Origin: Platynereis dumerilii
Lineage: Eukaryota > Annelida > Polychaeta > Phyllodocida > Nereididae
Length of the DNA stretch: 64,000 bases
Direction of reading: 5' to 3'
Assembly (NCBI GenBank): GCA_026936325.1
Contig: JAPTHN010000008.1
Span: forward strand, 52,245,706 to 52,309,705
Shown here: positions 62,331-64,000 of the stretch, piece by piece
Position numbering within the stretch: the stretch's first letter is position 1
Layout: each line of letters opens with the position of its first letter
The notes under the pieces: model-generated
Told to the model about the DNA's origin: nothing
The model's database searches: none
What the model saw: the letters and a program-made list of their open reading frames with translations, nothing else
Program-made: the position numbers and the translations under genes

Positions 62331-62455
62331 CTATTGGTACAGTATATATACACCTTTTGATATATATATATATATGAACACCCTTTGGTATAAACTCGCC
62401 CATGTCAGTAAACTGTCATGAAAAGTAAGCCAACCGACCTGCCGCCTGACCTGTA

Positions 62456-63040
62456 ATGTAATGTAGTGCTTTAATGCAGTGCTGTAACGTAGCGCTGTAA
62501 TGCAGTGCTGTAATGCAGTGCTGTAATATAGTGCTGTAATACAGTGCTGTAATATAGTGCTGTAATACAGTGCTGTAATGCAGTGTTGTAGTGCAGTGCT
62601 TTAATGCAGAATACAGAAAGAAGTCCAATAACACGTTGCTGTAATGCAGCACAATGATTCATTGTTGTAATTATGTTGTAAAGTAATGCAGTGAGGCAGT
62701 GATGTAATGCAGTACAATAATGCAGTGTAATGCAGTGTAATGCAGTGCTGTAATGCATTGCTGTAATGCAGTGCTGTAATAGAGTGATGCAAAGCATGCA
62801 GTAATGCAGTGCAGTTATGCAGTGCAGTTATGCAGTGTTGTAAGCAGTGCTGTGATGTGGTCTGTAATGCAGTGCAGTTATGCAGTGCAAAAAAGCACTG
62901 TTGAAATACAGTGCAGTAATGAAGTGTTGTGCTGCAGTGCTGTAATGCATTGCAGTAATGAGGTTCTGTGATGCAGTGCAGTAACACAGAGCTGCAATGC
63001 AGACTGCAGTGTTGTAATGCAAGGCAGTGATGCAGTGCAG
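62456..63040. repeat. Minisatellite around GCAGTGCTGTAAT
   Basis: About 40 units of 10-16 bases (tgcagtgctgtaa and variants), with a short unique insertion near 62608-62640. Confidence 0.92.
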
Positions 63041-63920
63041 TTATGTGTCCACGGGGGCATGGCCCCGTGTCCGCGGGGGCATGTCCCCGTGTCCGCGGGG
63101 GCATGTCCCCATGTCCGCGGGGGCATGTTCCCGGGGGCATGTCCCCATGTCCCCCGGGCATGTCCCCAGGGGTATGTCCCCATGTCCCTGGGGGTATGTC
63201 CCCGCGGGCATGTCCCCATGTCCCCGGGGGTATGTCCCAATGGCCCCGGAGGTATGTCCCCGGGGGTATGCCCCCATGTCCCTGGGGGTATGTCCCCATG
63301 GCCCCGGGGGTATGTCCCCGGGGGTATGTCCCCATGTCCCCGGGGGTATGTCCCCATGTATGTCCGCGGGGGCATGCCCCCATGTCCCCGGGGGCATGTC
63401 CCCATGTCCCCGGGGGCATGTCCCCATGTCCCCGGGGGGCATGACCCCATGTCCCCTGGGGCATGTCCCCATGTCCCCTGGGGCATGTCCCCATGTCCCG
63501 GGGGTATGTCCCCATGGCCCCGGGGGCATGTCCCCATGTCCGCGGGGGCATGTCCCCATGTCCGCGGGGGCATGTCCCCATGTCCGCGGGGGCATGTCCC
63601 CATGTCTGCGGGGGCATGTCCCCATGTCCCAGGGGCATGTCCCCATGTCCCAGGGGGCATGTCCCCATGGGCATGTCCCCATGTCCCCGGGGGCATGTCC
63701 CCATGTCCCCGGGGGCATGTCCCCATGTCCCCGGGGGCATGTCCCCATGTCCCCGGGGGCATGGCCCCATGTCCCCGGGGGCATGTCCCCATGTCCGCGG
63801 GGGCATGTCTCCATGTCCCCGGGGGCATGTCCCCATGTCCCCGGGGCATGTCCCCATGTCCCCATGTCCGGGGGGGCATGTCCCCATGTCCGCGGGGGTA
63901 TGTCCCCATGTCCGCAGGGG
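63041..63920. repeat. 22-bp GC-rich minisatellite
   Basis: About 40 units with core CATGTCCCCATGTCCCCGGG. Unit length variants (10, 20 and 24 bases) occur. 22 bases repeated three times gives a 22-residue peptide period, so several frames on both strands stay open for hundreds of codons. Strongly G+C-rich against an A+T-rich background. Confidence 0.97.
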
Positions 63921-63925
63921 GTTTA

Positions 63926-64000
63926 GTAGATATTAAATGGTTGCCCCCTTATTCTTAGTAATAATGGTCGCCCACTCTTTAGTATATATTAAATGGTCGC
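63926..64000. repeat. Start of another tandem repeat, cut by window end
   Basis: TAGTAGATATTAAATGGTTG, a related 'tagtaataatggtcgccc' and TAGTATATATTAAATGGTCG: about three units, continuing beyond the window. Confidence 0.7.

Noticed and set aside
61498-62403. Cysteine-rich frames such as ICVCMPICM and minus-strand HTHMGIHT frames
   Set aside because: Translations of the degenerate CGCCCATCTGTGTGT minisatellite.
62601-63958. Open frames of 270-430 codons on both strands, rich in MGTCPRGH or MSPCPRGH
   Set aside because: They are produced by the 22-bp minisatellite, which has no stop in several frames. All frames are open at once, there are no splice sites, and the peptide period equals the DNA unit.

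Overview
This window is nuclear DNA from an intron-rich, A+T-rich animal genome. The evidence is GT-AG introns, AATAAA poly(A) signals, tRNA-derived SINEs, LINEs with endonuclease and reverse-transcriptase domains, and a very large number of short terminal-inverted-repeat (TIR) elements. The gene content (a matrixin joined to Notch-type EGF modules, a metazoan-type cyclase/kynurenine-formamidase-like protein, an SLC16 transporter) fits a marine invertebrate, perhaps an invertebrate deuterostome or a mollusc. The species cannot be fixed from the sequence alone.

About 4.2-32.0 kb (+ strand): one long gene fills half the window. Four exons encode a matrix-metalloproteinase catalytic domain with the zinc motif [11 protein letters not shown]. 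They are followed not by hemopexin repeats but by a train of single-exon EGF modules, all phase 1-1, and a final exon with a hydrophobic C-terminus. Splice phases agree through the chain and give 736 visible residues with 14 in-frame EGF modules. One further EGF exon is cut in two by a 1.19-kb TIR transposon with a TGGA target duplication. Another has lost its splice phase. The propeptide and start codon are not seen. The introns carry many mobile elements, minisatellites and a 1-kb-armed inverted repeat. One minisatellite (53 bp x 11) has copied the end of a catalytic exon together with its splice donor.

About 42-46 kb (+): a two-exon gene for a secreted, probably GPI-anchored cyclase-family hydrolase. 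About 49.7-53.3 kb (+): a two-exon gene for a small cysteine-rich secreted protein I do not recognise, with a 5'-type LINE piece in its intron. About 57-59 kb (- strand): the three 3' exons of an SLC16 (monocarboxylate transporter-like) gene. From 61.5 kb to the end: three different minisatellites back to back, which create long but spurious open frames on both strands.

Mobile elements: at least eight TIR/foldback families are visible, several with clear target duplications (TTAA, TTAG, TGGA, GGAATGTT, TA, GAAAT). There are at least two tRNA-derived SINE families and four LINE pieces. Elements are often nested in each other. No LTR retrovirus-like or Polinton-like element and no CRISPR array was recognised. 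The three main genes share no evident pathway; the only common theme is that two or three products are predicted to be secreted or cell-surface proteins.
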